Assembly (NCBI RefSeq): GCF_028898945.1
Contig: NZ_CP118607.1
Location: 5,813,131-5,877,130 of the forward strand
Source of the DNA: Pseudomonas sp. PSKL.D1
GTDB lineage: Bacteria; Pseudomonadota; Gammaproteobacteria; Pseudomonadales; Pseudomonadaceae
Reading direction: 5' to 3'
Length of the DNA: 64,000 nt
Under the pieces are notes generated by a model, which saw only the letters and a program-made list of their open reading frames with translations, ran no database searches and had not been told where the DNA came from. This document shows, piece by piece, positions 46,016 to 59,483 of the stretch. A program made the translations under genes and the position numbers. The first letter of the stretch is position 1, and each line of letters starts with the position of its first letter.

Positions 46016-47383
46016 TCAACTCTTCTTAATCTTTTCGGGCCGCTTCCAGCCATCGATATTGCGCTGGCGTGCCCGGGCAACAGCAAGCTGCCCAGCCTCT
46101 ACAGTTTGAGTGATGGTGGAGCCAGCTGCTGTCGTCGCACCCGTCTTGATATCCACAGGCGCTACCAACGAATTGTTGGAGCCGATGAACACATCCTCGC
46201 CCATCACGGTCTTGAACTTGTTGGCGCCGTCGTAGTTGCAGGTGATGGTGCCAGCACCAATGTTGGTGCGTGCTCCAACCTCAGCGTCGCCCAGGTAGGT
46301 CAGGTGCCCCGCCTTGGCACCCTCTCCCAAATGGGCATTTTTGAGTTCCACAAAGTTACCCACATGGGCCTTGGCTTCGAGCACGCTGCCCGGGCGCAGT
46401 CGGGCAAACGGGCCGGCATCGCTACCCTCGCCCATCACCGCACCTTCCAGGTGGCTGTTGGCTTTGATAACCACGCCTTTGCGCAGCGTACTGTTCTTGA
46501 TGACGCAGTTCGGCCCGATCTGCACGTCGTCCTCGATCACAACCTTGCCTTCGAGAATGACGTTGATGTCTATGAGCACATCACGGCCCACCGTCACTTC
46601 ACCGCGAACATCAAACCGTGCGGGATCACGCAGCGTGACGCCTTGGGCCATCAGCCGGCGGCCTTCGCGCAGTTGGTAGTGGCGCTCGAGCTCGGACAGT
46701 TGACGACGGTCATTCGCACCCTGCACTTCCATTGGATCGTGCGGCTGCTCGGTGGCCACCACCAGGCCATCGGCCACGGCCATCGCGATGACGTCGGTAA
46801 GGTAGTACTCACCCTGGGCGTTGTTGTTCGACAGCCGAGCCATCCAGTCAGCCAGGCGTGCTGCCGGCATGGCGAGAATACCGGTGTTGCCTTCCTTGAT
46901 CGCCTTCTGTGCTTCGTTAGCGTCTTTGTGCTCGACAATCTCGACAACCTGGCCAACCGTGTCGCGCACGATACGGCCATAACCGGTAGGGTCCTGCAGA
47001 TTAACGGTGAGCAGCCCCAATTGCTGTTCACTGACTTTGGCCAGCAGCCGCTGCAAAGTTTCGACCTCGATCAGAGGCACATCGCCATACAGTACCAGCA
47101 CGGTATCGGCAGTGATGGCTGGCAAAGCCTGTGCAACAGCATGGCCAGTACCCAACTGCTTGTCCTGCATGACGAAATTCAGGTCATCTGCTGCCAGACG
47201 TTCACGTACCAGCTCGGCACCATGGCCAATCACAACGTGAATACCCTTTGGCTCAAGCTGCCGCGCGCTGTGGATAACATGGCCGAGCATTGAATTGCCG
47301 GCTACCGGGTGCAGCACCTTGGGCAGCGCGGAGCGCATGCGCGTGCCTTGGCCTGCGGCGAGAATGACGATATCGAGGGACAT
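46016..47383 (-). CDS. glmU: Bifunctional UDP-GlcNAc pyrophosphorylase / glucosamine-1-P acetyltransferase GlmU
   Basis: A 455-residue bifunctional enzyme making UDP-N-acetylglucosamine. The N-terminal uridylyltransferase domain opens with [20 protein letters not shown], and LYGDVPL near 103 is the metal-binding Asp region. From about residue 250 a left-handed beta-helix of hexapeptide repeats carries the acetyltransferase, with YDGANKF near 365. It is the first gene of the glmU-glmR-glmS group, separated from glmR by a terminator. One perfect DnaA box lies at 47269-47277. Confidence 0.95.
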   Translation of the reverse strand: MSLDIVILAAGQGTRMRSALPKVLHPVAGNSMLGHVIHSARQLEPKGIHVVIGHGAELVRERLAADDLNFVMQDKQLGTGHAVAQALPAITADTVLVLYGDVPLIEVETLQRLLAKVSEQQLGLLTVNLQDPTGYGRIVRDTVGQVVEIVEHKDANEAQKAIKEGNTGILAMPAARLADWMARLSNNNAQGEYYLTDVIAMAVADGLVVATEQPHDPMEVQGANDRRQLSELERHYQLREGRRLMAQGVTLRDPARFDVRGEVTVGRDVLIDINVILEGKVVIEDDVQIGPNCVIKNSTLRKGVVIKANSHLEGAVMGEGSDAGPFARLRPGSVLEAKAHVGNFVELKNAHLGEGAKAGHLTYLGDAEVGARTNIGAGTITCNYDGANKFKTVMGEDVFIGSNNSLVAPVDIKTGATTAAGSTITQTVEAGQLAVARARQRNIDGWKRPEKIKKS

Positions 47384-47435
47384 TGACTGGCTACCGATCC
47401 TGGGCGGTCAGGGATGACCGAAAAGGGGAATTCTG

Positions 47436-47467
47436 AAAAAGAAAAAGGGTAGCCGAGGCTACCCTTT
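47436..47467 (-). terminator. Terminator of the atp operon
   Basis: AGGGTAGC and GCTACCCT pair around CGAG at about 47446-47465, followed on the minus strand by TTTTTCTTTTT. It lies 37 bp past the atpC stop. Confidence 0.88.
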
Positions 47468-47504
47468 AACTCAATCGCATTGCAGGTGATCGGCCGCGGC
47501 CGGA

Positions 47505-47924
47505 TCACTTGCCTCTGCGCAATTGCTGGACAGTACGCAGCTGAGCTGCAGCCTCGGCCAGACGTGCGGCAGCAGCGCCGTAGTCGAAGTCCGAGCCTTT
47601 AGTGTTCAGCGCGTTCTCGGCAGCCTTGAGGGCTTCCTGAGCCTGAGCTTCGTCCAGGTCGGCAGCACGTTGCACGGTGTCGGCGAGAACCTTGACCATG
47701 TTTGGCTGCACTTCGAGGAAGCCACCGGAGATGTAGTACACCTCTTGAGTGCCACCCTGCTTGGTCAGCGTGATCGGACCCGGCTTGAGATTGGTGATCA
47801 GCGGCGCGTGGCCTGGAGCGATACCGAGATCGCCCAGGTTGCCGTGCGCTACTACCATCTCGACCAGACCGGAGAAGATTTCTCCTTCCGCGCTGACGAT
47901 ATCGCAATGGACTGTCATAGCCAT
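47505..47924 (-). CDS. atpC: ATP synthase F1 epsilon subunit
   Basis: A 139-residue subunit of the F1 central stalk. N-terminal beta-sandwich with [16 protein letters not shown] and [17 protein letters not shown] near 32-48 (family signature), C-terminal helix pair ([17 protein letters not shown]). It is last of nine atp genes, 44 bp after atpD. Confidence 0.95.
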   Translation of the reverse strand: MAMTVHCDIVSAEGEIFSGLVEMVVAHGNLGDLGIAPGHAPLITNLKPGPITLTKQGGTQEVYYISGGFLEVQPNMVKVLADTVQRAADLDEAQAQEALKAAENALNTKGSDFDYGAAAARLAEAAAQLRTVQQLRRGK

Positions 47925-47968
47925 CTGCTTGCCTCAACCTGATTAGCGCCCCTTGCGGGGCGCCGGGA

Positions 47969-49372
<1,404 letters not shown>

Positions 49373-50233
49373 TTAAACCGCGGCAGCGCCGCCGACGATT
49401 TCCGAGATCTCCTGGGTGATCGCAGCCTGACGCGCCTTGTTGTAGATCAACTGAAGCTCTTTGATCAAATCACCGGCGTTGTCTGTGGCGTTCTTCATGG
49501 CGATCATCCGGGCCGCTTGTTCAGCAGCGTTGTTCTCGACCACCGCCTGGTAAACCTGCGACTCCACGTAACGCACCATCAAGCCGTCCAGCAGCTCTTT
49601 TGCGTCGGGTTCGTACAGGTAATCCCAGTGATGCTTGAGATCCTGATCCGGGGTTGCCACCAACGGTACCAATTGCTCGACCGTCGGCTTCTGGGTCATG
49701 GTGTTGATGAACTTGTTCGAAACCACCGAAAGGCGATCGATACGGCCGTCCAGGTAGGCGTCCAGCATCACTTTGACGGAGCCGATCAGATCGTTGATCG
49801 ATGGCTCTTCGCCCAGGTGGCTGATCGCGGCTACGACGTTACCGCCAAAGATGCGGAAGAAAGTCGCACCCTTGCTGCCGATCACGCACAGGTCGATTTC
49901 CACGCCCTGTTCGCGGTTTTCGTTCATGTCCTTGACCAGGGCCTTGAACAGGTTGGTATTCAAGCCACCGCACAAGCCACGATCACTGCTCACCACGATA
50001 TAACCGGCGCGCTTTACAGGGCGCTCGATCATGAACGGGTGGCGGTATTCCGGGTTGGCGTTGGCCAGATGACCGATCACCTGGCGGATACGCTCCGCGT
50101 AAGGACGGCTAGCAGCCATGCGCATTTGTGCCTTGCGCATCTTGCTGACCGCCACTTTCTCCATGGCGCTGGTAATTTTTTGCGTGCTTTTGATGCTCGC
50201 AATCTTACTGCGAATCTCTTTTGCGCCTGCCAT
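49373..50233 (-). CDS. atpG: ATP synthase F1 gamma subunit
   Basis: A 286-residue rotor subunit. The N-terminal helix [20 protein letters not shown] and the C-terminal helix with [20 protein letters not shown] and [18 protein letters not shown] form the coiled coil that turns inside alpha3-beta3; [13 protein letters not shown] near 80 is in the Rossmann-like domain. Confidence 0.96.
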   Translation of the reverse strand: MAGAKEIRSKIASIKSTQKITSAMEKVAVSKMRKAQMRMAASRPYAERIRQVIGHLANANPEYRHPFMIERPVKRAGYIVVSSDRGLCGGLNTNLFKALVKDMNENREQGVEIDLCVIGSKGATFFRIFGGNVVAAISHLGEEPSINDLIGSVKVMLDAYLDGRIDRLSVVSNKFINTMTQKPTVEQLVPLVATPDQDLKHHWDYLYEPDAKELLDGLMVRYVESQVYQAVVENNAAEQAARMIAMKNATDNAGDLIKELQLIYNKARQAAITQEISEIVGGAAAV

Positions 50234-50281
50234 GTATCACCTATCAGGTTAGCAAGCGGGGGCCGGAGCCCCCGCTGCGGC

Positions 50282-51826
50282 TTACCAGGTCTGGGTGGCC
50301 TTGAACTTCTCGATACCAGCTTTCATGCCAGCGTCGATTTCGTCGTTGAAGTCACCCTTCACGTTGATCTTCGCCATCAGTTCGGCGTGATCACGGTTGA
50401 AGTAGGCGATCAGTGCTTGCTCGAAGCTGCCGACCTTGGAGACTTCTACGTCGGTCAGGAAGCCACGCTCAGCGGCGTACAGCGACAGAGCCATGTCCGC
50501 GATGGACATCGGCGCGTACTGCTTCTGCTTCATCAGCTCGGTAACGCGCTGACCATGCTCCAGCTGCTTGCGGGTCGCTTCGTCCAGATCGGAAGCGAAC
50601 TGGGCGAATGCAGCCAGTTCACGGTACTGAGCCAGAGCGGTACGGATACCACCGGACAGCTTCTTGATGATCTTGGTCTGAGCAGCGCCACCAACACGGG
50701 ATACCGAAACACCGGCGTTAACTGCAGGGCGGATGCCCGAGTTGAACATGGCCGATTCCAGGAAGATCTGACCGTCGGTGATGGAAATCACGTTGGTCGG
50801 AACGAACGCGGAAACGTCGCCAGCCTGGGTTTCGATGATCGGCAGAGCGGTCAGGGAACCGGTTTTGCCAGTTACAGCACCGTTGGTGAACTTCTCGACA
50901 TACTCTTCGGAAACGCGCGATGCACGCTCCAGCAGACGGGAGTGGAGATAGAACACGTCGCCTGGGTACGCTTCACGTCCTGGCGGACGGCGCAGCAGCA
51001 GGGAGATCTGACGGTAAGCAACGGCCTGCTTGGACAGGTCATCGTAAACGATCAGCGCGTCTTCACCGCGGTCACGGAAGAACTCGCCCATGGTGCAGCC
51101 GGCGTAAGGTGCCAGGAACTGCAGTGCGGCGGATTCCGAAGCACTGGCAACGACCACGATGGTGTTGGCCAGGGCGCCGGTTTCTTCCAGCTTGCGAACG
51201 ATGTTGGCAACGGTGGAGCGCTTTTGGCCGACAGCAACATAAACACAGAAAATACCGGAGTCTTTCTGGTTGATGATGGCGTCGATGGCCATGGCGGTCT
51301 TGCCGATCTGACGGTCACCGATGATCAGCTCGCGCTGGCCACGGCCAACAGGGATCATGGCGTCGACGGACTTGTAGCCAGTCTGTACAGGCTGGTCTAC
51401 CGACTTACGCCAGATCACGCCTGGGGCCACTTTCTCGACCGCGTCGGTCTGGGTGTTGCCCAGAGGACCTTTGCCGTCGATCGGGTTGCCCAGTGCGTCG
51501 ACGACGCGGCCCAGAAGTTCCTTACCAACCGGAACTTCCAGGATGCGGCCGGTGCACTTGGCGCTCATGCCTTCGGCGAGGGTGTCATAGGCACCCAGGA
51601 TCACCGCACCAACGGAGTCTTGCTCCAGGTTCAGTGCCATACCGAAGACGCTGCCAGGGAACTCGATCATTTCGCCGTACATTACGTCGGCCAGACCGTG
51701 GATCCGCACGATACCGTCGGAAACCGAAACGACGGTACCTTCGTTACGGGCTTGGGAGCTCACATCGAGGTTGTCGATGCGGCCCTTGATGATTTCACTA
51801 ATTTCGGAAGGATTGAGTTGCTGCAT
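50282..51826 (-). CDS. atpA: ATP synthase F1 alpha subunit
   Basis: A 514-residue non-catalytic nucleotide-binding subunit. It begins [18 protein letters not shown], with the P-loop [15 protein letters not shown] near 170 and the arginine finger region [14 protein letters not shown] near 370. Family length is about 513. The start lies 22 bp after atpH. Confidence 0.97.
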   Translation of the reverse strand: MQQLNPSEISEIIKGRIDNLDVSSQARNEGTVVSVSDGIVRIHGLADVMYGEMIEFPGSVFGMALNLEQDSVGAVILGAYDTLAEGMSAKCTGRILEVPVGKELLGRVVDALGNPIDGKGPLGNTQTDAVEKVAPGVIWRKSVDQPVQTGYKSVDAMIPVGRGQRELIIGDRQIGKTAMAIDAIINQKDSGIFCVYVAVGQKRSTVANIVRKLEETGALANTIVVVASASESAALQFLAPYAGCTMGEFFRDRGEDALIVYDDLSKQAVAYRQISLLLRRPPGREAYPGDVFYLHSRLLERASRVSEEYVEKFTNGAVTGKTGSLTALPIIETQAGDVSAFVPTNVISITDGQIFLESAMFNSGIRPAVNAGVSVSRVGGAAQTKIIKKLSGGIRTALAQYRELAAFAQFASDLDEATRKQLEHGQRVTELMKQKQYAPMSIADMALSLYAAERGFLTDVEVSKVGSFEQALIAYFNRDHAELMAKINVKGDFNDEIDAGMKAGIEKFKATQTW

Positions 51827-51847
51827 TGCTCTGCTGCCCCTTCAAAC

Positions 51848-52384
51848 TCAAGATTTCAATGCTTCGGCCAGTTTCGCGATTTTGCCGCGAACAGAGCCAT
51901 CGATTACCAGGTCACCAGCGCGGATGACGACGCCGCCAATCAGGCTGGCATCCTCCGACGCGTGCAGGCGCACTTCCTGGCCTAACCGTGCACTGAGAAC
52001 CTTGGCGAGTTTGTCTTGCTGTTCTTGGTTCAACGCGAAGGCACTGGTGACTTCCACGTCCACGGATTTCTCTTGCTCGGCCTTGTACAGGTCAAACAGA
52101 GCGGCAATCTCCGGCAGAAGCAGGAGACGGTCGTTTTCCGCGGCAACATGAATGAAATTCTGTGCCTGCGCATTGAACTTGTCACCGCACACGTCAATAA
52201 ACGTGGCGGCCTTTTCTGCGCTCGTCAGTCGCGGGGCCTTGAGCAGGCGCTGCATGGTGTCGTCTTGCGACACCGCAGCAGCCAGGCCGAGCATGGCTGA
52301 CCAATTGGCCAGTTGCTGATGGGCCTGGGCATGCTCAAAGGCAGCCTTAGCGTAAGGTCGGGCCAACGTGGTCAGTTCTGCCAT
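51848..52384 (-). CDS. atpH: ATP synthase F1 delta subunit
   Basis: A 178-residue peripheral-stalk subunit joining F1 alpha to the b dimer. The N-terminal six-helix bundle begins [13 protein letters not shown], and the C-terminal half has the family signature [19 protein letters not shown] near 145. It is 13 bp after atpF. Confidence 0.95.
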
Positions 52385-52396
52385 GATCGCCCTCGC

Positions 52397-52867
52397 TTAA
52401 ATTTCAGCGGCCAGTTTGTTAACCAGCTCCGCATGCGCGTTTTGATCGATTGTGGCGCCAAGGATCTTTTCAGCACCACCAACGGCCAGTGCACCCACTT
52501 GGGCACGCAGGGCGTCTTTGGCGCTGTTCAGTTCCTGTTCGATCTCGGCCAGAGCCTGAGCCTTCACACGGTCAGCTTCGACGCGAGCCTGTTCACGGGC
52601 TTCCTCGACAAGCTGAGCAGCGCGTTTCTTGCTTTGCTCAATGATTTCGGCTGCCTGTGCTTTAGCTTCACGCAGTTGCTGACCCACTTTCTCTTGGGCC
52701 AGCTCCAGGTCGCGAGCTGCGCGGTTGGCAGCGTCCAAGCCGTCAGCAATCTTCTTTTGGCGCTCTTGCAGGGCAGTGATGACCGGAGGCCATACGTACT
52801 TCATGCAGAAGAGTACAAAAATCAGAAAAGCAACGGATTGGCCAATCAGGGTTGCATTAATGTTCAC
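52397..52867 (-). CDS. atpF: ATP synthase F0 b subunit
   Basis: A 156-residue peripheral-stalk subunit. One N-terminal membrane helix ([20 protein letters not shown]) is followed by a long charged coiled coil rich in Ala, Glu, Lys and Gln. It ends LVNKLAAEI, the delta-binding end. Normal E. coli-like length. Confidence 0.95.
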   Translation of the reverse strand: MNINATLIGQSVAFLIFVLFCMKYVWPPVITALQERQKKIADGLDAANRAARDLELAQEKVGQQLREAKAQAAEIIEQSKKRAAQLVEEAREQARVEADRVKAQALAEIEQELNSAKDALRAQVGALAVGGAEKILGATIDQNAHAELVNKLAAEI

Positions 52868-52925
52868 GCCAACACCTCGCTCGGTCTTTGTCCATCACAC
52901 CAATCAACTCGTAAAAAACGAGTGA

Positions 52926-53198
<273 letters not shown>

Positions 53199-53326
53199 TT
53201 ACGTCGTATTGGTTAGGTTTTTAGTTTGAAGCGGTAAAACAAATCGTTTGGTACAGCTTGCCCTTGCGGACTTTTTAAGCCCTCCCCCAAACGAGCGGGG
53301 AAGGCTATCAGACACGCCAGGCGGTC

Positions 53327-54620
<1,294 letters not shown>

Positions 54621-54700
54621 CACAACTGCTCCTCGGAAGTCGACCAACAAGTCAATATCGACTTGGCATAATTTGTGCCGACAAAATGCGCGCAGAGTAT

Positions 54701-54718
54701 AGGGGTGGATTAACCCCT
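54701..54718. terminator. Hairpin between parB and atpI
   Basis: AGGGGT (54701-54706) and ACCCCT (54713-54718) form a short stem about 50 bp past the parB stop. The T-tract is poor. The atp promoter should lie just beyond it. Confidence 0.5.
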
Positions 54719-54769
54719 ATTCAACTCTTCGGTAGTGATTTCCGACTGCGCGCTACAACAGGAATTGTT

Positions 54770-55642
54770 TCAGCGGATGTGAGCAAGGACGCCTTGCAAC
54801 TCGTCAAGCGAGTTATAGCGAATAACCAACTGGCCTTTACCCTTGTTGCCATGGCGGATCTGCACAGGAGAGCCCAAACGCTCTGCAAGCCGCTGTTCAA
54901 GGCGCTCGATATCCGGATCAGGTTTGCTCGGCTCGACCGGATCTGGTTTACCGTTAAGCCACTGCCTGACCAGTGCCTCAGTTTGGCGCACGGTGAGGCC
55001 GCGTGCGACAACATGACGCGCCCCCTCTTCCTGCCGATCTTCCTCAAGCCCGAGCAATGCACGTGCGTGGCCCATTTCCAGGTCGCCATGGGCGAGCATG
55101 GTCTTGATGGCCTCAGGGAGAGAGATCAGGCGCAACAGGTTGGCAACAGTCACCCGTGACTTACCGACGGCATCAGCCACTTGCTGCTGGGTCAGTTCGA
55201 ACTCCTGCTGCAGGCGTTGCAATGCCAGGGCCTCTTCAAGCGGGTTGAGGTCCTCGCGCTGAATGTTCTCGATCAGCGCCATGGCGATGGCTGCTTCGTC
55301 CGGCACCTCGCGGACCATCGCCGGGATGGAATCCAGGCCGGCCTGCTGGGTGGCGCGCCAGCGACGCTCACCGGCAATGATTTCGTAGCGGTTGCCATCG
55401 ATCGGGCGAACCACGATCGGCTGCATCACGCCGTGATTGCGAATCGAGTGCGCCAGTTCTTCCAGCGCCTCCGGATCCATGTCGCGGCGCGGCTGGTACT
55501 TGCCGCGCTGGATCAGCTCGACTGGCAGGTGTTGCAGTTCTTTCTGGTCGATCTTGACAGCCTGCTCTTCGAGCGCACTGACGGAAGGACCACTGAGCAG
55601 TGCATCCAACCCACGTCCGAGACCCCGTTTCTTAACGGCCAT
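54770..55642 (-). CDS. parB: Chromosome-partitioning protein ParB
   Basis: A 290-residue CTP-dependent DNA clamp that loads at parS. The N-terminal Arg-rich CTPase box is in GERRWRATQQAGL near 92, the NIQREDLNPLEEA segment near 120, the helix-turn-helix TQQQVADAVGKSRVTVANLL near 145-165, and the C-terminal dimerisation domain from about 235. It follows parA by 9 bp. A candidate parS is at 37774. Confidence 0.95.
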   Translation of the reverse strand: MAVKKRGLGRGLDALLSGPSVSALEEQAVKIDQKELQHLPVELIQRGKYQPRRDMDPEALEELAHSIRNHGVMQPIVVRPIDGNRYEIIAGERRWRATQQAGLDSIPAMVREVPDEAAIAMALIENIQREDLNPLEEALALQRLQQEFELTQQQVADAVGKSRVTVANLLRLISLPEAIKTMLAHGDLEMGHARALLGLEEDRQEEGARHVVARGLTVRQTEALVRQWLNGKPDPVEPSKPDPDIERLEQRLAERLGSPVQIRHGNKGKGQLVIRYNSLDELQGVLAHIR

Positions 55643-55651
55643 GCGGATTCC

Positions 55652-56443
55652 TTAAGTTGTTTGTGCAGTGCGTGATTGACGACGTTGACGGCGAACCAGT
55701 TCCCCGGCCAGGGCAAGGTAAGCAAGTGCGCCACGCGATTGTTTGTCATACGCCAAAGCCGGCATGCCGAAACTCGGCGCTTCTGCCAGGCGAATGTTGC
55801 GCGGAATGACCGTATCGTACAACTGTTCGCCAAAGTGTTCCTTGAGCTGCGCGGATACATCGTTGTTCAGGCTCAGACGCGGGTCGTACATGGTCCGCAG
55901 CAGGCCTTCGATTTTCAGCTCCGGGTTCAGTCGGGCAGCGATGCGCTTGATGTTATCCACAAGGTCGCTGAGGCCTTCCAGCGCGTAGTACTCACACTGC
56001 ATCGGAATGATCACGCCATCGGAAGCGACCAGTGCGTTCAGCGTGAGCATCGACAGCGAAGGTGGGCAGTCGATCAGGATGTAGTCGTAATTCTCACGGA
56101 TTGGCGCCAGTGCATTGCGCAAGCGGCTTTCCTTGACCTGCATTTCCAGCAGCACAACTTCCGCGGCGGTGAGGTCGCGGTTGGCCGGCAGCAGTTGAAA
56201 ACCGCCATGCTCGGAGTAGTGCATGGCCTGGGCAAGGTCGCATTCCCCGATCAGCAGGTCATAGACCGAGTGTTCGAGTTCGTGTTTGTCCACACCGCTG
56301 CCCATGGTGGCGTTGCCCTGCGGATCGAGGTCGATCAGCAGTACACGACGCTTGGTCGCAGCCAGCGATGCTGCAAGATTGATACAGGTGGTGGTCTTAC
56401 CCACACCACCTTTCTGGTTCGCGATCGCGAATACCTTAGCCAT
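55652..56443 (-). CDS. parA: Chromosome-partitioning ATPase ParA (Soj-like)
   Basis: A 263-residue deviant Walker ATPase that positions ParB-parS complexes. NQKGGVGKTTTCINLAASLA near residue 9 is the Walker A with signature Lys; VLLIDLDPQGNATMGSG near 34 and YDYILIDCPPSLSML near 118 are Walker A' and B. It lies 18 bp after rsmG. One perfect DnaA box (55953-55961) lies within it. Confidence 0.95.
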   Translation of the reverse strand: MAKVFAIANQKGGVGKTTTCINLAASLAATKRRVLLIDLDPQGNATMGSGVDKHELEHSVYDLLIGECDLAQAMHYSEHGGFQLLPANRDLTAAEVVLLEMQVKESRLRNALAPIRENYDYILIDCPPSLSMLTLNALVASDGVIIPMQCEYYALEGLSDLVDNIKRIAARLNPELKIEGLLRTMYDPRLSLNNDVSAQLKEHFGEQLYDTVIPRNIRLAEAPSFGMPALAYDKQSRGALAYLALAGELVRRQRRQSRTAQTT

Positions 56444-56461
56444 TGTTGCGTGTGTTCCCAG

Positions 56462-57112
56462 TCATGCCTTGCGGCGCAGTATCAGCAGATGGCGCTGGCC
56501 CTGGCAACCCGGAACGGTCAGGGCCTGCTCGCTTTCCACTGTGAAGTCTGCGGGCAATGCTACCAGTTCATCGGCAGGATGCAGCCCCTTCATTGCAAGC
56601 CATTGCGTCCCGGTGTCGCCCAGATGGCGGGTCCAGTTGGTGAAGTTCTCCATGCTGCTGAAGGCGCGAGAGACGATTCCGCTAAATGGTTGCGACGGCT
56701 GAAACGCTTCGACCCTGCTGTGGATAACCGTGAGGTTGTCCAGCTTGAGCTCCATTTTCACTTGGGTCAGGAAGCGAGTCTTCTTGCCGTTGGCGTCCAG
56801 TACCGTCACCTGTTTGTGCGGATGCAGGATAGCCAACGGAATGCCAGGCATGCCACCGCCGCTACCAACATCCAGCCAGTTCTGACGATCACTGTGGATA
56901 AACGGCATCACGCTGAGGCTGTCGAGCAAATGGCGCGAGACCATTTCGTCAGGATCGCGCACAGCGGTCAGGTTGTAGGCTTTGTTCCACTTGATCAACA
57001 GGGCCAGGTAACCCAGCAGCTTCTCGTGCTGCTCGGCGCTCAGCTCGACATCGAGCTGGCGCGCACCTGTGGACAACTCTTCTGCATGTTGTGGGGTGAC
57101 CAGAGAACTCAA
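56462..57112 (-). CDS. rsmG: 16S rRNA G527 N7-methyltransferase RsmG
   Basis: A 216-residue SAM methyltransferase modifying G527 of 16S rRNA. The SAM loop is [20 protein letters not shown] near 80, with [15 protein letters not shown] near 55. The start codon is TTG and overlaps the mnmG stop (GCTTGAG), so translation is coupled to mnmG. Two perfect DnaA boxes lie at 56719-56727 and 56893-56901. Confidence 0.93.
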   Translation of the reverse strand: MSSLVTPQHAEELSTGARQLDVELSAEQHEKLLGYLALLIKWNKAYNLTAVRDPDEMVSRHLLDSLSVMPFIHSDRQNWLDVGSGGGMPGIPLAILHPHKQVTVLDANGKKTRFLTQVKMELKLDNLTVIHSRVEAFQPSQPFSGIVSRAFSSMENFTNWTRHLGDTGTQWLAMKGLHPADELVALPADFTVESEQALTVPGCQGQRHLLILRRKA

Positions 57113-59004
57113 GCGCTTTGCTCCAATTCGCGGCCAGCGCCGCGCTTTTTCAGATGAATCAGCAACAGGGAAATCGCCGCCGGAGTAACACCAGGGATTC
57201 GAGACGCCTGGCCCAAGGTCTCTGGACGCGTCTGGCCGAGCTTGCCCTGAATTTCCTTGGAAAGCCCGGAAATCGTGGTGTAGTCGATATCCACAGGCAA
57301 GCGCGTATCTTCGCTGGCACGCAGGCGGGCGATTTCGTCTTGTTGGCGGTCGATGTAACCGGCGTATTTGGTCTTGATCTCGACCTGCTCGGCAACTTGG
57401 GGATCAATTACGTCACCGCCGGTGGCTTCAATCAGCCCGGCGTAGTCGATTTCGGGACGCGCCAACAGGTTGAGCAAGCTGTACTCATGGCTCAGAGGGG
57501 TGCCGAACTTATCCACAATGGCTTGGCCTTGCGGGGTATTCGGCCGCACCCAAGTCGATTTCAGCCGCTGCTCCTCGCGCTCGATGCCATCGCGCTTGGC
57601 GCAGAAAGCAGCCCAGCGTTCATCGTCGATCAGGCCGAGCTCGCGGCCCTTCTCGGTCAGACGCAGGTCCGCGTTGTCTTCGCGCAGGATCAAGCGGTAT
57701 TCGGCCCGGGAGGTGAACATGCGGTACGGCTCTTGGGTGCCCAGAGTAATCAGGTCATCGACGAGCACACCGATGTACGCCTCATCACGGCGTGGGCACC
57801 AGCTTTCTCGGCCTTGAGCACGCAATGCCGCGTTGGTACCGGCAAGCAAACCTTGAGCCCCGGCCTCTTCGTAACCGGTGGTGCCATTGATCTGGCCAGC
57901 AAAGAACAGGCCACCGATGACCTTGGTTTCAAGGCTGTACTTCAGATCACGCGGGTCAAAGTAGTCGTACTCGATCGCATAGCCCGGGCGGACGATGTGG
58001 GCGTTCTCCATGCCACGAATCGAACGCACCAGTTCCAGTTGCACGTCGAAAGGCAGAGATGTGGAGATACCGTTGGGGTAAAGCTCATGGGTGGTCAGGC
58101 CTTCCGGCTCAATGAACACCTGGTGGCTTTCCTTATCGGCAAAACGATGAATCTTGTCCTCGATCGACGGGCAATAACGTGGCCCGACGCCTTCGATGAC
58201 CCCGGAGTACATCGGCGAACGGTCAAGGTTCGAGGCAATGATCTCGTGAGTGCGCGCATTGGTATGCGTGATCCAGCAACTCACCTGACGTGGGTGCATT
58301 TCAGCGTTGCCCATGAACGACATCACCGGGATCGGGGTATCTCCCGGTTGCTCGGTCATTACCGAGAAGTCCACAGATCGACCATCAATGCGAGGCGGAG
58401 TACCTGTTTTCAGGCGGCCGACACGCAGTGGCAATTCACGCATGCGATGGGCCAGGGCAATCGAGGGCGGATCGCCGGCGCGGCCACCGGAATGGTTCTG
58501 CAAACCGATATGGATCAGGCCACCCAGGAAGGTACCTGTGGTCAATACCACCGATTCGGCAAAGAAACGCAGGCCCATCTGGGTAACTACGCCTTTGACC
58601 TGGTCCTGCTCGACGATCAGGTCATCACAAGACTGCTGGAATATCCACAGGTTGGGCTGGTTTTCCAGGATCTCACGTACCACCGCCTTGTAGATGGCGC
58701 GGTCAGCCTGTGCACGGGTTGCGCGCACAGCTGGGCCCTTGCGGTTATTGAGGATGCGGAACTGGATGCCGCTCTTGTCGGTAGCCAACGCCATCGCGCC
58801 GCCGAGCGCATCGATCTCTTTGACCAGGTGACTTTTGCCAATACCACCGATGGCCGGGTTGCAGCTCATATGACCGAGGGTTTCCACGTTGTGGGTCAGC
58901 AACAGGGTTTTCACACCCATGCGTGCAGACGCAAGCGCAGCCTCGGTACCGGCATGGCCGCCGCCGATGACGATCACTTCAAAACGGGAAGGGAAATCCA
59001 CCAC
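57109..59004 (-). CDS. mnmG: tRNA uridine-5-carboxymethylaminomethyl enzyme MnmG
   Basis: A 631-residue FAD protein that works with MnmE on wobble U34 of tRNAs. The FAD motif [21 protein letters not shown] starts near 10; [15 protein letters not shown] near 47 and [20 protein letters not shown] near 368 are family signatures, and the C-terminal helical domain recruits MnmE. It starts at GTG (GTGGTGGATTTC). It lies downstream of a 479-bp gap with DnaA boxes, the arrangement of E. coli gidA next to oriC. Confidence 0.95.
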   Translation of the reverse strand: MVDFPSRFEVIVIGGGHAGTEAALASARMGVKTLLLTHNVETLGHMSCNPAIGGIGKSHLVKEIDALGGAMALATDKSGIQFRILNNRKGPAVRATRAQADRAIYKAVVREILENQPNLWIFQQSCDDLIVEQDQVKGVVTQMGLRFFAESVVLTTGTFLGGLIHIGLQNHSGGRAGDPPSIALAHRMRELPLRVGRLKTGTPPRIDGRSVDFSVMTEQPGDTPIPVMSFMGNAEMHPRQVSCWITHTNARTHEIIASNLDRSPMYSGVIEGVGPRYCPSIEDKIHRFADKESHQVFIEPEGLTTHELYPNGISTSLPFDVQLELVRSIRGMENAHIVRPGYAIEYDYFDPRDLKYSLETKVIGGLFFAGQINGTTGYEEAGAQGLLAGTNAALRAQGRESWCPRRDEAYIGVLVDDLITLGTQEPYRMFTSRAEYRLILREDNADLRLTEKGRELGLIDDERWAAFCAKRDGIEREEQRLKSTWVRPNTPQGQAIVDKFGTPLSHEYSLLNLLARPEIDYAGLIEATGGDVIDPQVAEQVEIKTKYAGYIDRQQDEIARLRASEDTRLPVDIDYTTISGLSKEIQGKLGQTRPETLGQASRIPGVTPAAISLLLIHLKKRGAGRELEQSA

Positions 59005-59483
59005 GCACCTCGTGCCTGTTTTGCAAATAGAGAAGGTAAGCGGACAAGTATAGGGACTTCACCCCCTCTAAAGAAACCGTCTGAGCAAATTTTGATCAGT
59101 CTGTGGATGAATGGCAGACAACAGAAATCAAAGAGAAAAACTTTATAAAAGCTTTGTTTTTATGTTTATTCTTATGCACATGTGTATCTGTGGATAAACC
59201 CATGAAGCCCTTTAACAGCAAGATCTACAGCGAAATTGAAAGCTGTGGTTTAGTAGCAATGAGGGCTATGGATAAGGTCATTTAGGCTGTGGATAAAAGG
59301 TGTTATTACCCACAAGCGTTTTCATCCTCAGAAAAAATGACCGGTTATCAACGGAGCTGAAGGCGGGTTTTCCACAGGGCTCCCGAACCCAGTTTTCGGC
59401 TGAGATTGCCCGACGAACGGCAAAATCCGGGCAAAAAAAAGCCGCTCCCTAGGAGCGGCCTTGGTTTACGCGCGGGCTGTGAA
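59005..59483. other. mnmG-mnmE gap with DnaA-box cluster
   Basis: A gene-free, AT-rich 479 bp. Perfect DnaA boxes occur at 59189-59197 and 59288-59296; one-mismatch boxes at 59102-59110 (TGTGGATGA), 59267-59275 (TATGGATAA) and 59306-59314 (TTACCCACA). An AT-rich stretch at 59120-59180 lies beside them. The mnmE terminator is at its left-to-right end (59433-59460). This is the position of oriC in E. coli relative to mnmG (gidA). Confidence 0.75.
59433..59460 (-). terminator. Rho-independent terminator after mnmE
   Basis: GCCGCTCC and GGAGCGGC pair around a 3-base loop (59441-59459); the minus strand then runs into eight T. It lies 24 bp past the mnmE stop. Confidence 0.9.
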
